A stretch of 64,000 nt of DNA from Caprella mutica (taxonomy: Eukaryota > Arthropoda > Malacostraca > Amphipoda > Caprellidae). The stretch's first letter is position 1. Each line of letters starts with the position of its first letter. Positions 47,901-60,800 of this stretch are shown piece after piece. The translations under genes and the position numbers were made by a program. Location of the stretch: NCBI GenBank assembly GCA_947561585.1, contig CANNZV010000327.1:248001-312000 (forward strand), written 5' to 3'. The notes below the pieces were generated by a model. It was not told the DNA's origin. It ran no database searches and was given only the letters and a program-made list of their open reading frames with translations.

Positions 47901-50546
47901 AAGAGAATGAGAAGAAATATTAGAGTGAGGAGAGAATGAGAAGAAACATTAGAGTGAGGAGAGAATAAGAAGAAACATTAGAGTGAGAAGAGAATGAGAA
48001 GAAACTTTAGAGTGATGAGAGAATGAGAAGAAACATTAGAGTGAGAAGAGAATGAGAAGAAATATTAGAGTGAGGAGAGAATGAGAAGAAACATTAGAGT
48101 GAGAAGAGAATGAGAAGAAACATTAGAATGAGGAGAGAATGAGAAGAAACATTAGAGTGAGTAGAGAATGAGAGAAACATTAGAGTGAGAAGAGAATGAG
48201 AAGAAACATTAGGATGAGAAGAGAATGAGAAGAAACATTAGAGTGAGGAGAGAATGAGAAGAAACATTAGAGTGAGTAGAGAATGAGAAGAAACAATAGA
48301 GTGAGAAGAGAATGAGAAGAAACATTAGAGTGAGAAGAGAATGAGAAGAAACATTACAGTATGGAGAGAATGAGAAGAAATATTAGAGTGAGAAGAGAAT
48401 GAGAAGAAACATTAGAGTGAGGGGAGAATGAGAAGAAACATTAGAGTGAGAAGAGAATGAGAAGAAACATTAGGATGAGGAGAGAATGAGAAGAAACATT
48501 AGAGTGAGGAGAGAATGAGAAGAAACATTAGAGTGGGAGAGAATGAGAAGAAATATTAGAGTGAGAAGAGAATGAGAGAAATATTAGAGTGAGAAAAGAA
48601 TGAGAAGAAACATTAGAGTGAGAAGAGAATGAGAGAAACATTAGAGTGAGAAGAGAATGAGAAGAAACATTAGGATGAGAAGAGAATGAGAAGAAACATT
48701 AGAGTGAGGAGAGAATGAGAAGAAATATTAGAGTGAGAAAAGAATGAGAAGAAACATTAGAGTGAGAAGAGAATGAGAGAAACATTAGAGTGAGAAGAGA
48801 ATGAGAAGAAACATTAGGATGAGAAGAGAATGAGAAGAAACATTAGAGTGAGGAGAGAATGAGAAGAAACATTAGAGTGGGGAGAGAATGAGAAGAAATA
48901 TTAGGATGAGAAGAGAATGAGAAGAAACATTAGGATGAGAAGAGAATGAGAAGAAACATTAGAATGAGGAGAGAATGAGAAAAAACATTAGAGTGAGAAG
49001 AGAATAAGAAGAAACATTAGAATGAGGAGAGAATGAGAAGAAACATTAGAATGAGAAGAGAATGAGAAGAAATATTAGAGTGAGGAGAGAATGAGAAGTA
49101 ACATTAGAATGAAGAGAGAATGAGAAGAAATATTAGAGTGAGGAGAGAATGAGAAGTAACTTTAGAGTGAGAAGAGGATGAGAAGAAACATTAGAGTGAG
49201 AAGAGAATGAGAAGAAACATTAGAGTGAGAAAAGAATGAGAAGAAACATTACAGTATGGAGAGAATAAGAAGAAATATTAGAGTGAGAAGAGAATGAGAA
49301 GAAACATTAGAGTGAGGGGAGAATGAGAAGAAACATTAGAGTGAGGAGAGAATGAGAAGAAACATTAGAGTGAGAAGAGAATGAGAAGAAACTTTAGAGT
49401 GAGGAGGGAATGAGAAGAAACATTAGAGTGAGAAGAGAATGAGAAGAAACATTAGGGTGAGAAGAGAATGAGAAGAAACATTAGAGTGAGAAGAGAATGA
49501 GAAGAAACATTAGAGTGAGAAGAGAATGAGAAGAAACATTAGAGTGAGAAGAAAATGAGAAGAAACATTAGAGTGGGGAGAGAATGAGAAGAAACATTAG
49601 AGTGAGAAGAGAATGAGAAGAAACATTAGAGTGAGAAGAGAATGGGAAGAAATATTAGAGTGAGAAGAGAATGAGAAGAGACATTAGAGTGAGGAGAGAA
49701 TAAGAAGAAACATTAGAGTGAGAAGAAAATGAGAAGAAACAATAGAGTGAGAAGAGAATGAGAAGAAACATTAGAGTGAGAAGAGAATGAGAAGAAACTT
49801 TAGAGTGAGGAGAGAATGAGAAGAAACATTAGAGTGAGGAGAGAATGAGAAGAAACATTAGAGTGAGGAGAGAATGAGAAGAAACATTAGAGTGAGGAGA
49901 GAATGAGAGAAACATTAGAGTGAGGAGAGAATGAGAAGAAATATTAGAGTGAGAAGAGAATGAGACGAAACATTAGAGTGAGAAGAGAATGAGAAGAAAC
50001 TTTAGAGTGAGGAGAGAATGAGAAGAAATATTAGAGTGAGGAAAGAATGAGAAGAAATATTAGAGTGAGGAGAGAATGAGAAGAAACATTAGAGTGAGAA
50101 GAGAATGAGAAGAAATATTAGAGTGAGGAGAGAATGAGAAGAAACATTAGAGTGAGGAGAGAATAAGAAGAAACATTAGAGTGAGAAGAGAATGAGAAGA
50201 AACTTTAGAGTGATGAGAGAATGAGAAGAAACATTAGAGTGAGGAGAGAATGAGAAGAAACATTAGAGTGAGGAGAGAATGAGAAGAAACATTAGAGTGA
50301 GGAGAGAATGAGAGAAACATTAGAGTGAGGAGAGAATGAGAAGAAATATTAGAGTGAGGAAAGAATGAGAAGAAATATTAGAGTGAGGAGAGAATGAGAA
50401 GAAACATTAGAGTGAGAAGAGAATGAGAAGAAATATTAGAGTGAGGAGAGAATGAGAAGAAATATTAGAGTGAGGAAAGAATGGAAGAAACATTAGAGTG
50501 AGAAGAGAATGAGAAGAAATATTAGAGTGAGGAGAGAATGAGAAGA
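44940..50546. repeat. 29-bp satellite array, 5.6 kb, about 195 copies, with higher-order structure
   Basis: Unit ATTAGAGTGAGAAGAGAATG plus AGAAGAAAC, purine-rich on the plus strand. Variant units recur in the same order over long distances: the rare GAGTGGGAG unit occurs at 46,333 and 48,531 (2,198 bp apart) with matching neighbours, and GAGTGGGG occurs near 45,318, 46,676 and 48,876. The array therefore grew by kilobase-scale block duplication on top of unit expansion. The block at about 46,330-48,530 is repeated almost intact. No coding meaning. Confidence 0.98.
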
Positions 50547-50954
50547 TGGGAAATGAGTTTCAAGATATTTGTCTCCTAGTGCCGCTTAGAGAATATTTGG
50601 GACTTGAAATTATTAGTGTAGATAGTCTAAAATGCGGTTAATTGATTTAATAGAGCTTACAATAGTCTATTAACTAGAATTTTAAATATTTTCAGAGACA
50701 AGGGAGGGATGAACCTCTCTTCACACCTGCATTATTCACAGGTGTTCAAATGAAGTCCAGACAGGTGACTAAGTGAACAAGTGTTCTCATTTGCTCACTA
50801 TCTTCAATTGTTATCGAAAAAGCCAATTATTGAAAGAATTTAAAATAATGTCAGTTAATGCCAATTTATTGGGGGAATCAATGACAAGAGAAATTTATAG
50901 CTAGTGAGAGAAAAGAGAATATTTACCATTGCATTATTTAGTGAATATAGAGAC

Positions 50955-51005
50955 TTGCAATAGTATATACCTACTCTATTATAGAGTAGGTATATACTAT
51001 TGCAA
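50955..51005. repeat. Perfect 51-nt palindrome (25-bp arms, 1-nt centre)
   Basis: The left arm is TTGCAATAGTATATACCTAC then TCTAT; the right arm is its exact reverse complement with a single T between. It lies between the giant satellite and a short repeat array, about 0.7 kb upstream of the gene promoter. No flanking target duplication is evident. Confidence 0.95.
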
Positions 51006-51035
51006 TTATGAGTTCATTGTAATTATTTATCCTCA

Positions 51036-51220
51036 CGAGAGGAGAGAATGACATTAGGAATGTTTTACCTCACGAGAGGAGAGAATGACATTAGGAATGT
51101 TTTACCTCACGAGAGGAGAGAATGACATTAGGAATGTTTTACCTCACGAGAGGAGAGAATGACATTAGGAATGTAAATATTTATTTCTGTAAATATTTAT
51201 TTCTGTAAATATTTATTTCC
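51036..51220. repeat. 37-bp repeat (4 copies) followed by 17-bp repeat (3 copies)
   Basis: Four copies of CCTCACGAGAGGAGAGAATG plus ACATTAGGAATGTTTTA run from 51,031 to 51,176. They are followed without a gap by three copies of GTAAATATTTATTTCT to about 51,220. The GAGAATG...ACATTAG text echoes the giant satellite and could share ancestry with it. Confidence 0.9.
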
Positions 51221-51410
51221 GTAATGTTCTCTTTCACGTTAGAATGATAATCACTTCATATTATCAACTCTTCATTTGGTTCATCTTCTTTTGGTCCCGA
51301 TTCACAAGCAAGCTGAATAGTACTGATAAATTAACCTTTAATTTCAGCTGAATTTGTTCCATTTATTGAGAATAAATCAATATAGTGCCATTATTATACC
51401 TTCCTTGGAG

Positions 51411-51417
51411 TGAGTCA
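51411..51417. promoter_or_regulatory. AP-1-type site TGAGTCA
   Basis: Perfect TGAGTCA about 310 bp upstream of the predicted transcription start. A 7-bp motif can arise by chance, so this is only a candidate. Confidence 0.3.
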
Positions 51418-51696
51418 CAGGTGCAATATTAGGTATTTAAGTTGAGGTGTGTGACTGTGACTCCATTAGCAAGTTAGGTACAGTGGGTGAATGGTGTGAG
51501 TCTTAGTCTTACAGGTGTTCAGTAATTAGTCGTTCATTTTCTTATTTATGTGCCTTTAATTTCATACCTTTTGATGTCTTTGAAGTTTAAATATTAGCAT
51601 CACAAGTTATATCTCTCTTTAGTCACAGAGATATTGGCTAAAATGTTGATGTGAATTAATTATTCAAATTAGGAACTTCTGTAAATTTATTCCTGT

Positions 51697-51727
51697 TATA
51701 TAAATTAATCAATCTTTTTCATTCAAC
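51697..51727 (+). promoter_or_regulatory. TATA-box core promoter of the secreted-protein gene
   Basis: TATATAAA at 51,697-51,704. A TCATTCAAC initiator-like stretch lies about 24-28 bp downstream (start predicted near 51,721-51,725), giving a 5' UTR of about 70 nt before the ATG at 51,796. The spacing fits a metazoan TATA promoter. Inferred from sequence only; an upstream non-coding exon is not excluded. Confidence 0.5.
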
Positions 51728-51795
51728 AGATATACAAACAACAGATATACAAACTTACTTATTTCATTTGTTCAGCTTATTTAACCCTATCTAAG

Positions 51796-51831
51796 ATGAG
51801 AGTTTTAGTTGTTCTTTTCCTTTCACTAACG
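51796..51831 (+). CDS. Exon 1: signal-peptide exon (12 codons)
   Basis: ATG to the donor ACG|GTAAGT, phase 0. Encodes a basic residue followed by a run of V and L, as in a secretory signal peptide. Confidence 0.7.
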
Positions 51832-54800
51832 GTAAGTTCAGTGATTCATTCTATGTGCTATTTATCTAATAATTTATTTGGTAATTTATTCTATTACGTC
51901 AATTCTATTTTTTATATAACTTGGGGTTTACGTATATATATATTTTGTATACACATGACCTTATTCATAATTTGAAATAATTTGTATCAGACATATTTTA
52001 TTCACATTTTTCAAAAATTACAATTAGAAACCTACTAAAATATTATTAAAAAGTACTGTAAGGTGATGGTTCCAAAAAGAATTAAAATCTTCCAGAATCT
52101 AAAAAATACTAGTTTAAAAATTTCATGTTAAGGCTCCATATTGAAAATTGATACGCTAAAAAAAATTAATGCACATGATGCTGAGTTTAAAAAAACACGA
52201 TTCTGGCTAAAATGAGAGGGATTTTTCATCCCTATGTACCTCTTTCCTTGAAGCTGTTGATTGAGGAATTACCTTCCTCTATAGATATAGCGACGAAAGG
52301 ACACGTATTGTAAACTGGATCAGATAGAATATTTATATTTATGCCACAGTTCGGTAATTCAGATACTGGTTTAGGTGTCAAGGTGCTTAAATAATTATTA
52401 AAATGGTTTGCCCTAATTCCCACCATCTACTTCTCTCTCGTCTACTGTAAGTCCAGATTTTCTTACTATTACTGCTATTAGTTGAAAGGGGATCGTACCA
52501 ATTCTGACCCATCTTTTTTATTTAGTCAAATGATATTGAAATTTTGACATGGTATGTAATATTGAATTTTAAGATCCTTTTGCTTCCAAATTTTTTTAGA
52601 TAAAATGAATATTAAGACATTCATAGAAAATGGTTCATGAATTTTTCAACTTTTTGATTTTATGTCTTTTTTTTTCTCTCAAATCGTAGATAATATTAGT
52701 ATGAATAATTTGATATGCCATTTCTCCGTCAGATCAGATAATTGTAGATAATATTGGTATGAATAATTTGATATGCCATTTCTTCCTCAGATCAGATATT
52801 TCGAAATTACCTAATTTAGAAATTACCAATTGAAATATGAATCTCTCATAGCTTGAAACAAAGGCACAGTCCATCAGATTAAGCGCAAAAAGAACCTTTA
52901 ATGCAGAATAACTGCATCAAAATTGATTGGAAATTGTTAGGGAAGTAGAGAAATATATTTTAAATTGTTTGCTATTAACAAAACGCAGTTATGAGCGTTT
53001 CATTATAATCACAATTTTTCAAATATAATTTTATTTTTACAATTTTCTATCAATTTTGATGCGGTTTGTTGCAGGTGAATGTGAATCTCAATCACAATAG
53101 AATTCTCTAATACCTTTCTCACTAATATTATCTGCAATTTGAGACCAAGAGAAATGAAAATTGAACAAAAAATTCTAAAGATTTTAATATTCATTTTATC
53201 GAAAAAAATGTCACAAACGAAAGTTTCTTAAAATTCCATTTCACATTTAAAAAAATTGTACCGTAAATAAAAAGACGTTTTCGAAATGGGTCTTCTCCGT
53301 AAAGAAAGATGAGTTTTTTTTAGAAAAGGCTAAAATAATTTTCATGGTAGACTACTCATGTTATTTTTAGACCTACTCATATTCATCTTTATGCTTGATA
53401 CCCCCTCCTCTATTTCATCTTTCGTCCCTGTCACTGTTGTGTCGTCTGCGAAAATAGAATGGATGTAATTATGGGTTAGCGTCTCTGTATTCGTTTTATC
53501 TCGGTTGCCTGTGCCTAAGAAGAAACTACCCGTCTCTCCTTCTGGTCGGTGCTTCTCTGTACATCACATGGCAGCTAGATGGAAGATGTTGAAGAGGGTT
53601 AGAGAGGGAGGTTCTTTTACCTTCTCTCAGTCCTTCCACGGCAGGACGCCTCCAAGTCGGCGGAAGTGGATCTCGCCTGAGGTTTCCTCAGAGCGACTGA
53701 ACTCCCACCAGTCTGTGTTGGGAGGGGAAGGTTGCGTGGCGCAAGTTTTGCATCCCGGAGCTCCACCAACAGCAACAAGTGTCCCCTTTCCTTGCCAGCA
53801 AGGGAGTGTCTCCTGTAAACAACAGACGAGTAAAGGTCCATTTGCAGATCATGCTTTGGCAGCTACCAATGGCTCGTTGAGCCTAAGGGCGGTGATGGCG
53901 GCAATGGAAGCACAGCTTTGTACCATCCACACAAACCCTGGGCCACAAGGTAGGGGTACGAGGAGTGATAGGGCGGAATTAAATAGGAGGGTAAGAGTCA
54001 CAAGGAGTCACAAGGAAAAGGGAATACACAAAAGACGCCATACGTCCATTCGAAGGTAATCCCAGTTCAGCAAGTGCACACTTTAGACCCTCAATCAATC
54101 TCAATCCTCCCATCTACCAGGTCGAAACTTGATACATGGGCTTCACCACCGGCAGAATCAGGGTTTTAGATTCATAGTAGATCACCCCCCCCCCTCCCCA
54201 CCTGAATTCATGGAACTACACAGGAAGCTAGTAGACCATTCTGGGGATCAGGGTTTACCTGGATTAGTTCAGCCTCACACTGATCACGAAACTCACTCGC
54301 ACACACTCACACACCCCAATAAAGGTAGGAGTGGAGGGGGGTAGGAAAAGTGGCAGTAATGCGAACTATACCTCTCCCGCCTCGGGAAGAATGCGGGGTT
54401 TCTCTCCTCAATAGGAAGGGATACATCTCCAGCAACCAAAGACAACCACAAATCGTCCCTATGCCCAGGGTCCCACCCGTTTTACCTGCTTCCTGCCCTT
54501 GCCCCCTAACCAGATTGTCCCTACCACACTTTGTTACCTTACCCCAGTTAGATAACCAAGGCGGAGGAGGCTCCAACTAGGATCAGCGACACAGGAAGAA
54601 AAGAACGCAGTACAGGCAAGCCCGTAATAAGTGGCGGAACGTGACACGTTTGTGATCGCCGTCAAAAAATCCATACTAACACCAGTGCCCCAGACCTCTC
54701 ACTTCCACATAAGCCATCTCACCACCAAGTCTCACACTTGATTGTCCCTTCCTAAGTTTTCACCCTACCCCATTAAAACAATGCAGTCGGAGGAGACTAC

Positions 54801-57800
54801 AAAAAGATTAGAGACCCAGAGACAAGACAGCATAGTTGCGGTCAGTCCAGAACAGAGATGCATCGTTAGAAAATAATATAACGACCATGCCACGTCAAAA
54901 ATATACTAAACGACATTCCACTGAGTGTCGTGAAGAATTTTACCCTTTTACCCTAGGAAACATGATGCACAGAGGCCGTGACCTAACAACCCGTTATGTC
55001 CCCCAACCTCAGTAGACAATCCAGCAGAGGCGTACAGGGCACACTCAAGGAAAAAGGCATATGGATACACGAAACCATTATGGGGCTCTTGGGGTTTTGT
55101 TACTCAGTGGGCAATATCCTGCTTCGGCAAGAAGAAAATAGTGGACCACTCCAATCACCCAGCCTCACCACCATCACATGGTGCACTCCCCCAGCCACAT
55201 CCCCACACCAGGCTGTCCATCAACACTTTCTCACCCTACCTGATTAAATCAATCGAGGCGGAGGAGGCTACAATCGGCACAGAAACACGGCCAAAGGAGA
55301 ACGCAAGAGCAGCAAGTCCCGATGAACGGTGTAGAACACCATAAACTATGCTAGCCGGCGAATGATTTTGTCCAGGTGGTTCTTGAATGACTCGACAGAT
55401 GGTGCGTTGACCACCTCCCGAGGGAGGGCATTTCAAACGCCACACACCTTTACGGTCAACAAGTCCCGATACTTATTTGTGCGGAACCGCAGTACATCCA
55501 GTTTGTACCCATGGTTCCGAGTCGGGTTCATATTGAACGAGAAGATCGCCGGGGGTCAAGGTTACTATGAACCCTAACGATCTTATAGGTCTCGATCAAT
55601 TGTCCACGGAGTCGACGTTGCTCAAGAGTCAGAAGGTTGATGTCTTGCAACCGCCTATCGTAACCCTTGTTCCTAATCTCTGGGAACAATTTGGTCGCCC
55701 TGGCCTGGACTCGCTCAAGGCGCTCCACGTCACAACGGTACGTGGGAGACCAGAACTGCACGGCATACTCCAAATGTGGAAGAACCAGCAACTTGTATAA
55801 GGTCATCACCGTATGCCTATTACCGTGTATAAGACCCTCTTTATGTACCCTAGGATCTTTTGAGCTTTCCTCTCGGCAGCAACACACTGTGCATTAAACT
55901 TAAACTCGGAAGTCACAACCTCTCCATGGTCAAGCTCTTGATGCGTAGGAGAAACTGGCGAACCAAGGAGACTGTAGGTGGCGCGGGCGTTCTGCACACC
56001 AACATGCAAGACACTACACTTGCTCGTGTTGAATGAAATCTGTCACTGCTCCGATCACTCCCCGATCCGTGCCAAGTCCCTCTTTAGTTCAGCCACAGCC
56101 TGAGGATTTGCAGCATCGACACCAAGATTGGTATCGTCGGCAAATTTGATCATCTTCGAAATGATCCCAGAGTCTATGTCGTTTATGTATATTAGGAAAA
56201 GCAGAGGTCCTAGAACTGATCCTTGTGGCTCTCCGCTGGTCACTGGTGACCAATCAGAAGGTGTGCCCTCAATGGCAGTTCTCTGCCTCCTATTCGACAG
56301 CCATGCCTCAATCCAGTCGGCCACCTTGCCAACGATGTCGAGCGCTCGTACCTTAGCCATCAATCTCCGGTGTGGGACTTTGTCAAAACCTTTTGGAAGT
56401 CGAGGTACACGACATCCACAGACCCAGACCTGTCGTAGGCACCGAAGACCGAGTGGTAGAATTCCAGCAAATTTGTGAGGCTTGATCTTCCAGCTCTAAA
56501 CCCATGATGAGAATCAGTTACTAGTTCATCCCGATCCAAACACCTTCCCCGGAATGGAAGTCAGACTAACGGGTCTGAAATTACTAGCCTGATCCTCAGG
56601 GCCGTTCTAATGGATGGGTCAGACGTTCGCTGATCTCCATAAAGCGGAAATTCTCCACTCTCCATTGAGGATCTGAACACTTGACACAAGTGGGGTGCCA
56701 ACGCACTCCGAACGGATTTCATTATATTAGGCAAGAAATGGTCAGGTCCAGGCGACTAATAAGGGTCCAAATGGTTGAGCTTATCGAGAACTTCATCGAT
56801 AGTTACAGAAACATCCTCCAGTGGCTCATCCTCCTCATACGTGATGATAGGGAAGGGTTATCAAGCATCCTCAACAGTGAAAACACTGGAGAAATACTGA
56901 TTGAACTCCTGTGCAATCCCAAGATTGTCACTCACTAGGAGTCCATTAGAGGACTGCAAGGGCCCCAGTGTTTTCCTAACCTTGTGCCTATTCACATAAG
57001 CGCAACCATGTGCTCCTCACCAGCCTTGGCTTGACGAAAAAGTCGTGTGAAAAGTCATCGCTGCTTGGCTAGGAGGTTAGCAGCATGAGGTGACGAGTCG
57101 GACCATGTAGCGCGATACAGGCGCTTCCGCTCTGAAATCGCTTCAGCTAAAACGAAGGTGAACCACGAAGGTTTTACCCTGGCCGACCCACCGATCCTCT
57201 TGAAGGGTATACACCTAGCTTGGATCTTCTTGAAGTCTCTACTGAATAGCTGTCACATGGCTTCAGCAGATGGGTGAGGCTGAGGTTGAAGTTCCTGCAG
57301 GCCACAACGGAACTGCGGGAAGTTAGCCAATCGAAGGTTGAGGCGACGACAGGACCCAAAACGCTCACCGTCAGAACCCACCACAACCTCGAAGGAAACC
57401 GCCGCATGGTCGCTACCTTCAAGTCACTCATCTACTTCCACATTCCTCACCATCTCTTCTTCAGTGTTGAACACGAGGTCGAGAGTATTTCGTCCTCTGG
57501 TTGGAACGCGCACCATCTGAGTAAAGAAGCAGTCGTTCGAAAAATCGATCAACCGCATTCCCTCAGCGGCCGTATCTCCCAAATTCCAATCCAGGTGATA
57601 GTTGAAATCCCATACAACCACCGTGTTACCCTGAACTAGCTCTGGTAAGTCGTTGTACAGTGACATGTCAGAGTCACGTAAGCAGTGAGGAGACCTGTAC
57701 ATTACAAACACCCTGAAGGAGTGCAACCCCTAATCTCAACTCCCACGAACTTTGAGCGCACCACAATCACAGTTAGGTAGCTCTTCACATACAACAGCAC

Positions 57801-60800
57801 TCCTCCACCCAAACGACCCACCCTATCTTTGTGAAACATGGCGTAGCCGGGGAGATGGTACTCTCCATCAAAATCCCCACGGCAGGTATCGAGCCATGTT
57901 TCAGTAACAGCTATCACATCATAATTTGACGTGGCTACCATTGCTCTAAAATCAAGGAACTTGTTCCTGATTGAGCGCGCATTTAGGAGGATCATGAGCA
58001 ATCCCCCCACCCGGTGCCCGCTCATTCGTGTCACTTGCCGTTTCCCGACGGTGGTTCTGATGGTGGACTACTTGGGTCCGGTATATCACCTTCGAACGCC
58101 CTCCTCGTCTTCTTACGCTCTTGAGACTGCCCGGAAGGGCTGGATTCAGCATCAGTGATGGAACTCCTTTGTCTTTCACATGCGTTTGAAGTTCTAACCG
58201 CTAATGGTGTAACAATGACCATGTCATTGTTATTGCTGCCTGTCTCTAAGTCAACTGTTACCACTGGAGAGAGGAGGTCGGAGTGAAGGAGAGATAGGAG
58301 GAGAAGTAGGACTGAGGTGACATGGAATGGGCAGGAAGTGTCATTCATGACGCATCCATCTAGTTCATGTCATGTCCCATGTGCTGAGTGTCTCCACGTT
58401 TCTCAGTTCTTTTGGTTATAGAAGATATTTAGTACTCTAGTCTGTGATCTTCACACCAGTTGAGTAGGTCGATGCCCACTTTATTCGAGGATCTGATCCC
58501 GTATTGACCACAAACTCTGGGTATCTGCTCTCCTCTACCTACCCTCAACGTCTATTTGATACATTTCCATCTCATTTGGGTTAGAATTTCATATGAATTG
58601 GTATATGGAAACTAGACTAGAATTTTTAACTTTAATTTCCAATGGATTGTTGTGGCTTTTGTAAGTGTCATTTTCTTACCGTGCTCAATCCACTTCTCTA
58701 GGGCTCTTCTTCTGAGAATTATTCCAGTTCTTCTTAAATGAATGATGGCAGTTAGCTCTTCGTCTTCTCTCATCCTCCTTCCTCTGTCACTTGAACCCCC
58801 GAGATCAGGACCACGTTCTATTCTCTTTTTCTGAAGTAGTCTATGACGTTTCTAAGTTTTCCCTGTTTGTTACACGCATGTATATCCCTTGCAGTTTTCC
58901 ATGTGACGATATTATACCTGTGGTTATTGGTATAATTTCTTTCGTGCTGAGTGGTCTGTTGTCTCTTATTTCTTCTCTTCTCAATCCTCCTCGCCATTCT
59001 GTTCCCTCTATGCTCCACTGTTCCTCTGCCTCTTCTGTTCGTACGATTTCTCTCCTCCTCTACTCTGCTAGACCAACCTGGTCATGGATTTGGATGGATT
59101 GAACTCAAACGGATGTTCATTTTATCTTGACGGGATCTTGGGTTTCGTTGGTTATGCGTAGGTCGGGCTATGGGAGACCCTCGCCTTAAAATAATGGGAA
59201 AGCCTTTGTATTTTATATCTTTGCCGCTCTGGGGCGTCCATCCATCTTTTAGAACGCCCCTGTTTGTGTTCCGCTTCTGCTCATCCTGTAGGCATAACTT
59301 CTTGGAAGCTGCACACATGGGAAGCGGTTGACATAGCTCGACTACATGGAGAACAGATTAACTTCAAGTCATGTTAATTTAGTACGTTACTGAAATTGCC
59401 CGATTTCAGTACTAATTTTATATATAAATAAAAAGAAAAATAATATTGCAAATAGGCATTATTATTTTCTATTCAATATTAATTAAATTTTACATTCTTG
59501 CACACATAATCAGTGCTACTCATTATTCTTTGTAAATTAAAGGAACATTGTTCATTATATTTTATAATAATGGTTTTCATGTATTTTCTACCATTATCAG
59601 TTTATTGATTTGTTTCAGGTGAGAGATGTCTTCTCTCTTCCAGGTCAATTCTCGGCTGAGGTGAGTATTGAAAATATTATAAATTTTTTTTTTGATTCAC
59701 AATAGTCTCTGAATCAATAAAAACTTATCATGAAGTTGTTAAATTGCGATAAAATGAAAGATTTATATCTGTTAACATAGGAGACATCACCAAAAGTTGC
59801 CAGGAATTTCCATCTGCATTCGAACGGAACCTTCATAGTTGAAAATGTCTTAGCATACCACATTAATGTTCAGCATGTAGCTAACCAGAAAATATTAAAT
59901 TTGTAAACAATTTTAAATACCGCTGAAATTGATAAGTGAAATACATCATAGCACTAAATAACGGTAGCCGGTAAATTGCTCGAAAAAAAATACTCAAATC
60001 AACAGTTGCTCGAACGAATAATTGCTCGAAAGTCAATTACCCGAAAATCATCTGCTCGAATGAACAATTTAGAGGTACAAGAAGAGGAAAAGTCATCTAG
60101 ATAATGGCTACCGAGAAGGGAAAAAATAATAAAACAAGTAGCACGAATACCAGAGGTTATGATAAGTGTGTCGAGAACAACCCCTCTCTTCATCCTGGGA
60201 TAGGCTGTTCCCATAGCCGAGTTTCTTAAACCTAACAACCCTAACCTAGCCCCAAGAACATCTTGTAAGAACACAGTGAAAGTATTGACTGACAAAAAAA
60301 AAAGAAAATTATTGTACCCAAAAATTGCTGCATCATTCCTGTTCAATAAAAAGAAGAAAGCCAGGAAGATTAAAATTTAGAAACAGTAAATGACGATAAA
60401 AAATATGAAATGCAGTCATTATAAATTAGTAATTCGAAACCAGGGTTGTTAGGTGAAGCTAATTGAAGTGATGCAACTTCATAACTAACTGGCTTTCAAC
60501 TAATTGAATACTGAACAATTTGATCGTTCGAGAAACTGGTCCTTTGAGCAATTGTTCATTCGGTCAATTGTTCGTTCTAGCAATTGTTTTTCGAGAAATT
60601 TTCTTTCGAGCAATTGTTTTTTGAGCAATTCTTCTCAAGCAATTGTCTTTCGAGCAATTGTTTTTGATCAATTTACCCAGAACCCTAAGTAACAGGATGC
60701 GATTATGTTTTTATTTCTAAATCTGTTGAGCAATGACACTTCACTACTTTTCAGGTCTCCATACTTGGTGAAGGAGAGGTTCCCTCTGATACGAAGCCTC

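Larger units (their letters stand above)
55290..58348 (-). mobile_element. CR1-like non-LTR retrotransposon (family A), decayed
   Basis: Read on the minus strand the order is: a 5' frame of 105 codons (58,348-58,031), an apurinic-type endonuclease (58,034 to about 57,380), a linker, a reverse transcriptase (about 57,000-56,055) and the C-terminal tail (56,009 to about 55,350). Frame changes and stops occur in every domain, so it is inactive. It lies in intron 1 antisense to the host gene and between pieces of family B, suggesting insertion into an older LINE. GC content is clearly higher than the host sequence. Clade assignment rests on the motif Y-L-D-F-Q-K...F-A-D-D-T and the C-terminal L-E-R-V-Q-A-R-A-T-K-L block. 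Confidence 0.85.

Noticed and set aside
53617..53841. Antisense frames within the GC-rich LINE region
   Set aside because: Shadows of LINE-derived sequence; GC-rich DNA stays open in several frames.
55567..58158. Plus-strand frames of 60-121 codons across the CR1-like element
   Set aside because: They are antisense to the recognisable endonuclease and reverse transcriptase motifs on the minus strand.
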